From Asterias rubens (taxonomy: Eukaryota; Echinodermata; Asteroidea; Forcipulatida; Asteriidae), in contig NC_047073.1 in NCBI RefSeq assembly GCF_902459465.1, positions 1,612,001 to 1,676,000 of the forward strand: DNA of 64,000 bases, in the 5' to 3' direction. The notes under the pieces are model-generated. The model worked only from the letters and a program-made list of their open reading frames with translations, ran no database searches and was not told the origin of the DNA. Of the stretch, positions 23,101-35,100 are shown one piece after another. Within the stretch, counting starts at the first letter, position 1; each line of letters starts with the position of its first letter. The translations under genes and the position numbers were made by a program.

Positions 23101-26100
23101 AATTATGTTTGTGACAAGAAAATAATATTGCCTGCATATTGTGTTGTTGTCGGCCATTTTAAAATCACCCACCAACACCTCAGAAGTACATTCCCATATG
23201 GTTGCCAATGTTCGCCAACGATGGCGGTGCACAACTCATTCATTCTCAAAATTGTTGCCGTGCGCAAGTAGACCGCAATGTATAAGATGACTTTGAGAAG
23301 GGCACCTTCATTTAGAGGTAAACAAAATGCAGGTCATGTCCTGTGCGCTTTAAAGACACTGGACACAGTCTTCTCACTTGGTCACCTGATGTATCTCAAC
23401 ATATGCATAACATAACAAACCTGTGAAAATTTGAGCTCAATTGGTCGTCAAAGTTGCGAGATAAAAATGAAAGAAAAAACACCTTTGTCACACAAAATTG
23501 TGTGCTTTTAGATGCTTGATTTTGAGACCTCAAAATCTAATCTAATCTCACAGTGTTTTATACTATCAACAGCTCTCCATTACTCGTTACCAAGCAAGGT
23601 TTTATGCTAATAATTGTTTTGATTAATTACCAATAGTGTCCGGTGCCTTTAAGTACAAACATTTCTTATTGTTCCATAATGGTTTTACTTCTAAGATGGT
23701 GGCATGGTGATATCAAGGTACATTATCTCGAAAAGTTTACTAAGCAGAGTTAGATTATTGCTTAGCAGAAAAGTAACAAGCCAAAGTTATACTCAGTTAA
23801 ATCAAGTAAGAAATATATTCCAAAGGTTCAGTACTATGAGGTCTATAGAACAGTTTGTATAATTTCATAAAATGGTATATTGAGTTTTATTGGTGATAAT
23901 ATGTTCCACAATAAATTTGTTTGGGTAAGATATCCTTGAATTTGTTATGAAAACATTTAAACAAAATCAGGATATATGCTGTTTAATAAAAAGTTACGGA
24001 TCAATATAAACTTGTCGCTGTTCATTTGTTTGGTTTGCTTGGTTAATTTTAACAGTCCTTGTCTTCGGTAACATTCCCTCATCTCCCATTATTAGGGTTC
24101 GTTGAGTTATGGAAGACAGCCTACTCTCCAATCCTCTGTTGTTCAAGTTGACACTAATAGTTTACAGGCACTGGACACCTTTGGTAATTGTCAAAGACCT
24201 AGTATTTGCACTTGGTGTATCCCATAATACACATAAAATAACAAACCTATGAAAATTTTGACTCAATTGGTCATCGAAGTTGCAAAAGAATAATGAAAGA
24301 AAAACCACCCTTGTTGCACAATTCGGTGCTATCAGATACCTAATAAAATACTTCAAGCCTGAAGTCTTTTAATATTTGAATGATAAACTACCTCTTTCTC
24401 AAAAACTATGTTACTTAAAACTTTTTATCACAATGTTTTATACTATCAACAGCTCTCCATTGCTTGTTACCAAGTCAGTTTTTATGCTAACAATTATTTT
24501 CAATAATTACCAATAGTGTCCAGTGCCTTTAAAATTTTAAGTTTAAGATCGACATCAGGTGCAGCAGGCCTGGAATGTTGCCTTTGTTTTGGCCTTGGTG
24601 CCCCTTCGAAACTTTCCTGTAGACTTTAAGATTTCCCAGTGGAAGTGCCCTTTGCAAAACGAAAATGGCCTTGCCCTCTCGTAGATGAAATTCCAGGCCT
24701 GGCGCAGGCTTAACTTCCATCATGCTGGTCTTCCAAGGGCTCAAATTTAGGAGGAAAAAAGTTCTAAGACTGCAGGTCTTGTAGCTTGAAAATATTTACT
24801 GGACCAAAATTTCTTTTACAAAACCTGAAACAAATGAGAAAGACTTTTCTACACAGTTACTCACAAAAATAGTTTTTTTAAAGTGCTTTATTCACCTGAA
24901 GGGCGTCTCAAAGCACTTCCAACATTATTACCCCTGGTCACTGGGCCTTAATTCATTCCTTAAACCATCTGAGCTCCCTGTGGAGTATACAACTTGTGTT
25001 AACGCGTTTATATGTAAACTGTTTATTTGACCGAGCACTAAAGACAACATCTCATTTGTCTAAAGGTATTACTCAACACAATTGTGGCGTGTCATGTCCG
25101 AGTGTTTAGAGCACCGGATTCAAGCTCTGGTATTTGACCAGCAGAGTGTGGGTTCGAATCCCGGTCGTGACACTTGCTACGTCAAATTGGGGAGGTAGTG
25201 CTTTCTGCTCTACCAGCCAGGCTTCGGACTAATGGTACCAAAGCCTACACACGTATGGACTGTAAAAGGGGCAACCCTGTTTCAGCCCTAGGAGCAGGTG
25301 GCAAAGGCCTTTGGAAAACAATAATTGTAGCCCACACCTTGAAGTGGCCTTCAGGCCTTGTGTGTCTGGCGACGTGCATAAACAGAAATTATAACAAAAT
25401 TGAATAATACTGAATACCCGTAGACTCAAAGTCAGCATTTGAACAGCATTTTTTTTTTTACAGAGCGAGGTACATTTACGGAACGCCCCACAAGCACGCA
25501 CTAAAATACTCATCCAATCCAATTAGAACATTCCTACCGTTCGGACATTTGAGAGACTCTCTTAATAATAATAATAGTGGCTTCTTGTATAGCGTATATA
25601 TCCATCACTCAGTGATGCACCTAGTGCTGTAACATACAGTAGGGAGGTTTCTAGGTGACGTCACCACTTTGGGTTTATTTCATGCTCACATATGACGTCT
25701 ATGCTCACATATGGTCTGCACGTACGTACCTGAAGTGAAAAATGGTAACTTCACGTATGCTTAAAGCGTGAGATTCTAACAACACAATTTTCTGACGTTC
25801 ATGTTCACGTATTTGCTTGCGCAACATACAGCTACATCTCCCTAGTAATTCCTGCAAGGTATGTGGGACTACGTTTGAATTATGAGACATATTACTTTAC
25901 CGCACCATGTAATGGTTGACAAGGTTCTGTGGCGCAATATGCTGCAAATCAGACCAGGAAAACTGAGGCGAACCCCTTCTCTTTTCGTTTAGTGCACTGG
26001 GCTCTTTTACGTGCGTAGAACATTCCTACAGGGCCATGATTTGTGACACTCTTCCAGCCCAGAAAATTGCAGAGGTCAGCCGGTCATCTTTGCCGCCCTC

Positions 26101-26145
26101 TTGCAACCCGAAAAAACAAAACAATTTATCTCGCAGAAGATGTTG
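20180..26145. other. Gene-free, repeat-rich intergenic region
   Basis: About 6 kb between the ZIP transporter and the 3' end of ogfod1. It holds MITE copies at 21473-21861, 22197-22505, 23350-23655 and 24163-24535, a hairpin element at 22506-22670, SINE pieces at 24890-25010 and 25083-25175, and a SINE-like element at 25560-26090. No exon with splice signals and recognisable protein was seen. A possible minus-strand AATAAA for ogfod1 lies at 25679-25674. Confidence 0.6.
25560..26090. mobile_element. SINE-like repeat with ATA-rich tail, family D
   Basis: Shares TATGTGGGACTACGTTTGAA, GCGCAATATGCTGC and GGCGAACCCCTTCTCTTT with copies at 51580-51805 and 62340-62705. Related pieces at 12995-13225 and 27300-27560. 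Confidence 0.7.
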
Positions 26146-29100
26146 CTACTCGTAGTAGACCAGCCTTATGTCATACATGTAGACAACTGAATCCTTTTCA
26201 CCGGTGTCCATCTGGATGAATCTATGGTTGACATGCTTAACAAATCTCAGCGTCTCCTTGTCGCGGTACACCAGTGACAGGGCGTTGCTCTCGGGGCATA
26301 TGCTGAGAAGCTGCAGAAGAAAAATAAAGATGTGGAAGGATGGGATGGAGTCAAAATCTTTATGGAAGAAAATAAAGCTCCCTGGGGAGTATACAGCCCT
26401 GAGTTGCCATGGCGCTCCAGTGGGTTTTCATTCAAAAAATTTGGGTGTCATGGCCGAGCGGATAAGAGCACCGAGCTCAAGCTCTGGTGTTTCTGTTCAG
26501 CAGAGCGTGGGTTCAAATCCTGGTTGTGACACTTGTGTCCCTGAACAAGACTCTTTACTATAACGCTTCTCTCCACCCAGGAGTAAATGGGTAGAGACTT
26601 GTGGTTGGTTTAGCTTAGTGTGCTACATATTTGGCGGCACAGGCTGTATACTCCCCAGGGAGCTGAGATGGTTTAAGGAATTAAATGGCCCAGTGTTCAG
26701 GGTTATAATGTTATAAGCGCTTTGAGACATGGTGTATAAAGCGCTGTATAAAAACCGAATATTATTATAGGATTTGAAAATTAACTGTACTACCGCGGTG
26801 CCAGTTCTATTATTATTATACACAATATCAAACTCCACCCTCACAGATACCCCTTGGTGAAGAGAAGCATTTATAGTAAAGCATCTTGCTCAAGGACACA
26901 AGTGTCACGACCGGGACTCGAACCCGCACTCTGATGACTTAACCACAAGAACTTGAAATCAATGCTCTTAACCACTCGGCCACGACTCCCCACAAGAAAA
27001 GGTGGCACTTGTGGTGCTTTTAAAAAAGAAGTGATAAACTGAAAAACCTCTTTACCTCATCATCCTCTGCCTTAGCAATGTATGTGATGTATCCACCATG
27101 ATCCATTTGCCAGCCTAAAAGAAAATGGTACAATTAAACAGAATCTTGAAAATCTTTGTTAGGCCGTGTCCGAAACGACGACTTCGGCTACAGCTACGTC
27201 TAGATCAGCGCGTCTACAAGTGTTGAAGAATAGGCAGACGCGCGCGAGCTAGCCGTAGCTGTAGCCGAAGTCGCCGTTTCGGACACGGCCTCACAGGTTA
27301 TGTTCTAACAGTAAAGCGCAGCGGACTGAAGCTCATTGTTTCTGATGTGCAGAGTGTTGGTTCAAGTCCCGGTCGAGACACTTGTACCCCAGAGCATGAT
27401 GCTTCACCATAATGCTTTGTTCTTCGAATGTACTAGCTAAAAGAACCCAGAACACATATCATAGAAGAGTAGGGGTTAACCCCAGTGTTTCTGGTTCACA
27501 AAGCAAGCATCCTTGTTTATAGGTTACCTCAGGTTTGCGAGGTACAGTGATCAAGTTCACTTGAAGGCACCATTGTTTTCATTACCAGATATATATAGCG
27601 TTCAATTAGCTTCCCTGGGTTGACCCCGCGGTGCTCACTCGGGTGAGCCCCTCACAAGAGCTAATCGAACGATCACTCACCCTCTCGTGGTGACACCATG
27701 CACCTCGGGCCAGCCCCAAGTGACCCACTCCACAGGCAGGGCACTTGGACTGACCCAGGTGAGCCCCTGGAATCATGTCAAAGCTTTTCAAACCTACCGG
27801 GGGCAGACAGGGTGCAACATAGGGAAGCTAATCGAACGCAACCTAAAACATACTTCTCTTCTTTCACTACATTTTGAAGGGTCAATTAGGGTTTGAGAAA
27901 ATCCTGAAATCAACTTAAAATCCAGGGAAATAACGAGCCTGTAAACAAGAAAAACCAAATCAAAATACCTATAGGGCAGTTGAACTGTATGACAGCATCC
28001 AGAGCAAACTCGGACCCTTCTGTGTCCGTGTCGTGCATCAGTGTGTAGCAACCATGTGACCAGCGTCTCACCTCAGCTCGACATCTTGGATTACACACAG
28101 GCTTGGGTTCTGCAATGACAGTTGTAGTAAAGATAATTTCGGTTGTGGTAAAGACAATTTCACTTGAGGTTAAATCAATTTCACTTGTGGTAAAGAAAAT
28201 TTCAGTTGTGGTAAAGACAATTTCACTTGTGGTAAAGACAATATCACTTGAAATTACCAAAAGTGTCCAGTGCCTTTGGGTAGGAACAATATCCCGCCTG
28301 AATCCTACTCACTTGAGTTACCAGTATCTTCTTCTTGTTCCTGACTTTCCTCCTCTGCTTTCTCATCTTTCTCCTCCTCTTTCTTATCACTCCCCTCCTT
28401 CCCCGCCTCCGCCTCCTCTTCCCCCTCCCTCTCCTCCTCTTTATCATCATCATCATCACTGTCATTGTCCGGCGCACTCTCGTGTAACTTCAGCCCAGTA
28501 AAGTTAGACATTGTTAGAAACATGTGTTCAGATTGCAGAACCTTCAGGCACTGTTGCACTACCTCGGGTAATGTTGATCTGTCAGCCCTCTCATAATTTC
28601 TATAGTTTCAGCAAAACAAAAACAAAAATAATAATATTTTATTCCAAAGTGGACCATACCCCATAACCCTGGGAAGGGTAACACTTTTATAAGAATAAAT
28701 TACAGTTAGTGAATAAGTCATACGAAAAGGGATTTTAAATTAGAACAAAAACACATACATTGGAAAAGCATAATCACACAGTTTGATTTTCTTTTAAAAG
28801 AGTAAGTAAAAAGACATACTTGGCAACGCAATTAATTATAGCCTCGTTGGGAGTATCCATTAAAAACTTAAACCTATCTTCCCAACCAGGCACTTTACAA
28901 TTAAAATAAGAAAAACTATAACGTTTAACCACGAGCAAAGTAAATCATGAAAAAAGTATGATCAAATGTGATCATTATAGAGCAATAAAGTATAAGGATA
29001 TATAAGCAATCAATCACAACAGTAAAAACCATGTAAAATATAAAATTCCTGAAAAAGATCCACAAAAGAGTGTCATGGCTGAGTGGTTAAGAGCATCAAA

Positions 29101-32100
29101 TTCAAGTTCTGGTGCTAAGTCACCAGAGTGTGGGTTTGAATCCCGGTAGGGACACTCGTGTCCTTGAGCAAGTTCTCTTCACCCAGGGGTATGTGGGTAC
29201 CTGTGAGGGTAGAGGTTGATATTGTGAATGAAAAAGCCTTTGTTGCCCAGGTTGTATTTTCCCCAGGGAGCATAGAAACATTTTCCAGTGCGAATTGTGA
29301 GTGTCAATGCGTCACGCTCCGTATACGGACAGTGCAAAAATTACATTCCAAACTTTGTGCGCATGCATTCTGTTCGTCGCAAAATAACGTTCTGAAATTT
29401 TAAACTTTCCAACTCGGCCTCGTTGGATATGGGAGGCAGAAGTGCTATATTTTTCCGTATTCCACTCGCGCTTGTGTGATAACTTATAATAACACAGTAC
29501 TTATAAAGCGCATGGCAAAAAAGTCTTGATGCGCTTTATAACAATGAAGGCAAATAAAACAACCATACAGGCAATAAAACAAGCAGGTAACTTTTAAGAA
29601 GCGATTTAAAAACATTTCGAACTGCCCCTAGCTATCGGGTAATCTCGGTTGTCCAGTTGGCAAGACACTGCTCTTGAATTGCAACGGTGGTGGGTTTGAA
29701 TCCCACCTGAGTAACATGCCTGTGATATTTTCACCCACTTCAAGCTTAGCATACAAATACTTAGCAGTATTTACCGCTTACAACAGCTTTATGAAATTGG
29801 ACCCTGGCCAGTATCATTTTGTTATGCTAAGCTACTTTCTGCGCTTACAGCAGCTCTATGAGTTTGAGCCCAGCCGATGCGTCCTGACATACCTTTTATT
29901 AGCTGGCCCTCTCCTTTCCCAACTAATGTCGGAGCTTTCTAGAGCCTCACATATCATCTCATACTTTGCCTCCTATAATCAGAATCAAAAAGGTTCAAAT
30001 AAATAATTGACAAATTGTCAAATTACATGAGGTAATAAAACATCAAGGCCAAGTTTCATATCTCTGCTTACCGCAGAAATCTGCGCTTAAGATCACTATT
30101 CTCCGCGTACGTGCAACTGCCAAACTGCTGCGCTAGCTGTGTAAGCATAGAATGCCCAACAACGTTGAGTACGCCTGTGCACAAACAAAAATTCCCTGCT
30201 GACCTGTGAAATACGCTTGACGTAAGCACAGAATTCCCTGCTTCTGTAAGCGCCGACATAAAATTAGGACCTGATAGAAACAGTGGCTTAAAATGCATGT
30301 GACATCATTTCAGTAGGGCGTCCTCGCCTAGAGGTCAAAAGGAGGTTGGTCATAGGCTAATCCTGTGTGCAGAGCGTACAAATAATCTGTCCTTTTTTGT
30401 TTGTTTCGTCATCAGTTATCAGTTTGCCTTTAAGATGGCTGCTGGATGGCGTCAAATGCATAATGTCTATTGCCCCAACTGTTGTTGAAGCTGTTAGAAA
30501 GTCTTACTTGAAATAACACAGAAACGCTCACAAAACTACACACCCACGCAGCATTCCCGGGTTCTCCTTCACGAATGCTTAACTTACCGAAAGAAAGTTC
30601 TCCAATTCGATCTCCGAATCATTGGTGAATCTATCCTGGATTTCTGATTGGTTGAGAACATCCAAATACAATGGATTGACCCAGTGGTAGATTTCGTCAT
30701 CCTAGAAGAATTATTGGGCGTAAGAAGTTTACACATCAGTTTGAACGTCTGAAACACAGTGATGGGTTTAAGTTGAACCACACACATGACATTTAACCCT
30801 TACAATACACTCGGGCTCCTGCATCACTTACCTCGATTGTAATGTGCGGATGAAGTTCAGGTTTAGGTTCGATGTACGGCGTTGGTCTGTCAATTTGTGA
30901 GCCATGGAACCAGCCACTGACCGACAGACGACACTTGTCCTCACACAGCACCTCTGCTACCTGGTCAAATAATGTCAGAAATGTGGTCAGGAAAATGTCA
31001 GCCTGAATCTGGTAAGCATAAAGTTGTTATGCTAAGCTGTTTGTTGTGCTTATAAGCAGTTCTATGAAATTCGGCCAAGGTATATAAGCAGAGCCATGAA
31101 ACTGGGCCCTGCACGTACTCCCTTTAAAGACACTGAACACGTTTGGTAATTGTCAAAGACCAGTATTCTCACTCAGTGTATCCCAACATACGCATAAAAT
31201 AACAAGCCTGTGAAAATTTTGGCTCAAATTGGTAGTCGAAGTTGCAAGAAAATGATAAAAGAAAAAGCACCCTTGTTGTACAAATTAGTGTGCTTTCAGA
31301 TAGGAATAAAAGGCTTCTGACCAGAAGTCTTAATATTTTCTCAAAAACCACGTTACTTCAGAGGGAGTCGTTTCTCACTATGTTTGATACTATCAACAGC
31401 TCTCCGTTGCTCAATACCAAGTAAGTTTTTATAATAATATATATTTTGAGTAATTACCAAACGTGTACAGTGCCTTTAATCAAACTCGAATTGTTGTTAC
31501 AGAAACAGTTTGAAAAAGTGCCACATTCCGTGTCTCACCTGATGAAACGACACCGGGTTTACTTCGAAGAACACAAAGTTATTCCATTTGGGAAAAAGAG
31601 ACTTTACAACCTGGCTCGGCTGACCATGCTCTGCAAGAAAACAAAAGTGGTAACCAATTTCCTGAACCAGACATGCAATTTGTGTAGACTGATTTGAAGG
31701 TTTGCACGGTGGAGGTACAACATTAGATAAGAATAAGCCTGGGGAGACTGGTGCGACTAGTGTCAAAGCCGTGACTATTGCTTTATTCGAGTCGTGTCTA
31801 ACATGTTTAAGCAGCTCCATGAAAATGGGTCCAGCAAAAATTCCATAAAGTTTACACTGTTGTGACTGGTGCCCAACTCACTTTTGGCTTAGCACGGTAT
31901 TTTGCTTAAAGATACTGGACACTATTGGTAATTGTCACAGACCAGTGTTCTCACTTGGTCAATCTCAACATATGCATAAAATAACAAACCTGTGAAAATT
32001 TGAGCTCAATTGGTCGTCTAAGTTGCGAGATAATAATGAAAGAAGAAAAAACCCTTGTCACACGAAGTTGTGTGTGTTTAGATGGTTGATTTCCGAGTCC

Positions 32101-35100
32101 TAAAGTTCTAAATCTGAGGTCTCGAAATCAAAATGGTGGAAAATTACTTCTTTCTCAAAAACTATGTCACTTCAGAGGGAGCCGTTTCTCACAATGTTTT
32201 ATATCACCAACCTCTCCCCATTACTCGTAATCAAGAAAGGTTTTATGCTAATAAATATTTTGAGTAACTACTAATAGTGTCCACTGCCTTTAACAGCTTT
32301 ATGATATTGGGCCCACGCTTTGTCTGAGTGTGCTTACCGTCAACATTGAAGAGGTCCAGCGATCCGCCATCTTGCTCTGTCCAGCTGGGTAGGAGATAGA
32401 AGATAAAAGCGATTCGTCTGCCACCAAGTTCATCGTCGTGGCAGAGAAGGGCATCTGGAAATCATAAATTCAATAACCAAACGATAGATAAAATTTCACT
32501 CAGTTGTTGAAAGGCACTGGACACCCTTGGGATTTGTCAAAGACAAGAGTATTCTCACTTGGTGCATCCCAACATATGTTAAAAATTACAAACCTGTGAA
32601 AATTTGGACGTAATTGGTCATCGAATTTGAAAGTGAATAAGAAACGAAAAAACATGCTTGCTTGCTGCAAAAATGTGTGTATTCAGATGTCAAAAAAATG
32701 CTTCAGGCCTGAAATCTTTTAATATTTGAGTGAGAAACCTTCAGGGGAAGTCGTTTCTCATGTTCATTTCATACTATCATTATTTCTCCATTGCTCGTTA
32801 CCAAGTAAGTTTTTATGCTTACAATTATTTTTTACTAAGTACCAATACTGTCCAGTGACTTTAACATCTTACGCTACCAACGGAAGGGAACATCTATAAA
32901 GCTGACAATTTAGACAATGCCCAGCCAAACAACTTATAAGAAGGTTCATTTAAGAAAACCTATTTTTGGCAGGTTTTCCACCCACCATCTGCCTACCTGT
33001 GTAGTTGTACTTTGAACAAGTCATATCCACTGTGTCGTTCAGTGTTATACCCGTAACTTCCCTCAGCCAACACAAGAAATCTTCATACAAAAATTTTCTG
33101 AAAGAAATTAACACAGATATTTTTCATTATCCTCTTGATTAATTTCCACTTTTTCTACCTTCTTTATAAACTCTTTACAAAAGTTTCCTGAAAAGATTTT
33201 TTTTAAATGTACAAAAATCTACACTAGTGCATCTGACTTTATATTTGTTTCATTTACAAACATTAACCAAGATTTGCTTTTATTTGTAGCTATACATGTA
33301 CTAAGAATTCTTGTTATGTATTTAAAGGGTAGGGATGAGTTCTTAAACATCTGTTTAAAACAGGCAGGGTCGTGACCAGGCGATAAAGGCTTGAGCCAAA
33401 GGCAAAAAAGCCCGAGCCACAAGAGTCGTCGAAAGGCGTAATAAAGTAGGAAACTCTGTCAAAACGGGTGGTGCATTTTTATGAGACAGTTTTTGGATAT
33501 GCATTTGTGCACGTAGTTATGCATCCTTGTATCCATGGGCTAAAATGAGGAGGCGAGATCGTTCACCCCTGGGAACAAGGTTGTGGGCTTACCCGCACAA
33601 ATGCTATCCGAAAACAACCGGTTATAAACAGCTTCAGCTGGTCATTATCAACCGAATAAACACCCCTTACGTGAAACGCTCTCCACCAATAGGAATAACG
33701 AAACTGTCTGGGGTATTTATGAATGAAACTTCAAAATGAATAATGAAAAGAGAAAAAAACAATAATGCCAAGACAAAAAGTATGGTCACAACAATATATT
33801 TTGTATAGTTCCCTACTTCACTCACCTTAATCCAATGATGTGAGGGGATGAATAATTTTGCAGTGCACCAGACTGTTTGGAAATAAACAAAATACATTAA
33901 TTATTGACAAGGGGTGATCAATTTCGCCGCACCACTCATTTTGCAAAGGGCACTTTCATTGGAAAATCTTAAAGTCAATGGGAAACTTTTGAAGGGGCAC
34001 CAAGGCCAAGACCAGGGGGCAACAGAGGCCATGACCTGCATGTTATTCCAGGCCTGCCACTTCATAAGCCTTTAACTATATAAGTGGGTCTGGATCATAG
34101 CAAGAGTTTACATATTTGTGGGGTGTCGTGGCCGAGCGGTTAAGAGCACCGAATTCAAGCTCTGCTGATTCTGTTCAGCAGTGTGTGGGTTCGAATCCCG
34201 GTCGTGACAATTGTGTCCCTGAGCAAGACACTTAACCATTATTGCTTCTCTCCACCCAGGGGTAAATGGGGACCTGTGAGGGCAGAGATGGTTCTTGTGG
34301 TTGATTTAGCCGAGTAGCGCATTTGTTGCACGAGGTCGATTCTCCCCAGGGAGCTGAGATGGTTTAAGGAGTGAATTAAGGCCCAGTGACCAGGGGTAAT
34401 AATTTGAAGCGCTTTGAGACACCCATTCGGGAGTGAAAAAGCGCTATATAAACTAAAAATATTAAATATTATATTTCTGAGCCACCTTGGACGTACTCAG
34501 TCTTAGACACAGTCACCGTGGTCAAGTGGTTAGACTGCAAGACTTGCAATCACAAGGTTGTGGGTTCGAATCCCCAGCTAATCGCTGATTTCACAATGAC
34601 TAGATTAAATATTGTCGTCTAGTTACTGAATCACAATTTGTATGAGAGAGATTGGTTGTTGCCAGCTTGATGTTTATAGCCCCTTGTGGGAGTTTGCCAA
34701 GTTCCCTTGATGGGAAGATCATCTAAACAAACAAACAAACTCCTAGTAAGCTTGGGCGATATCGATTTATTTTATTCACGATATCTCGCTGACAATATAT
34801 CGCGATATTCGATATAATCGCGATTAATGAAATTTGACATCATCAGTCTTCAAACTCCGAGTGAAAGTTGTAGAAGAGACAGTCATAGCATAAGAGAGGT
34901 GTTCTAATGACCTATTCTACTGGTTTTACTCCAAACCTATGGGGTGCAAGATGTCTCAGCTAGCAAATACATCGCGATGTTTAATCGATATTGCGATATA
35001 TCGCGATTATCGCGATTATCGCGATATATCGCGATATATCGATATTTCGATTAAAACCAAATCCATCCGATATTGAAATCGTTTCCAAATTAATATCGCG

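Noticed and set aside
28313-28599. Asp/Glu-rich low-complexity run as a possible artefact
   Set aside because: It keeps frame with both flanking ogfod1 exons, and the human protein also has an acidic insertion there.
34134-34209. tRNA-like sequence with A and B boxes
   Set aside because: Head of a SINE: it continues into the shared SINE body and has many degenerate copies. The same holds for 34510-34580 and 39718-39785.
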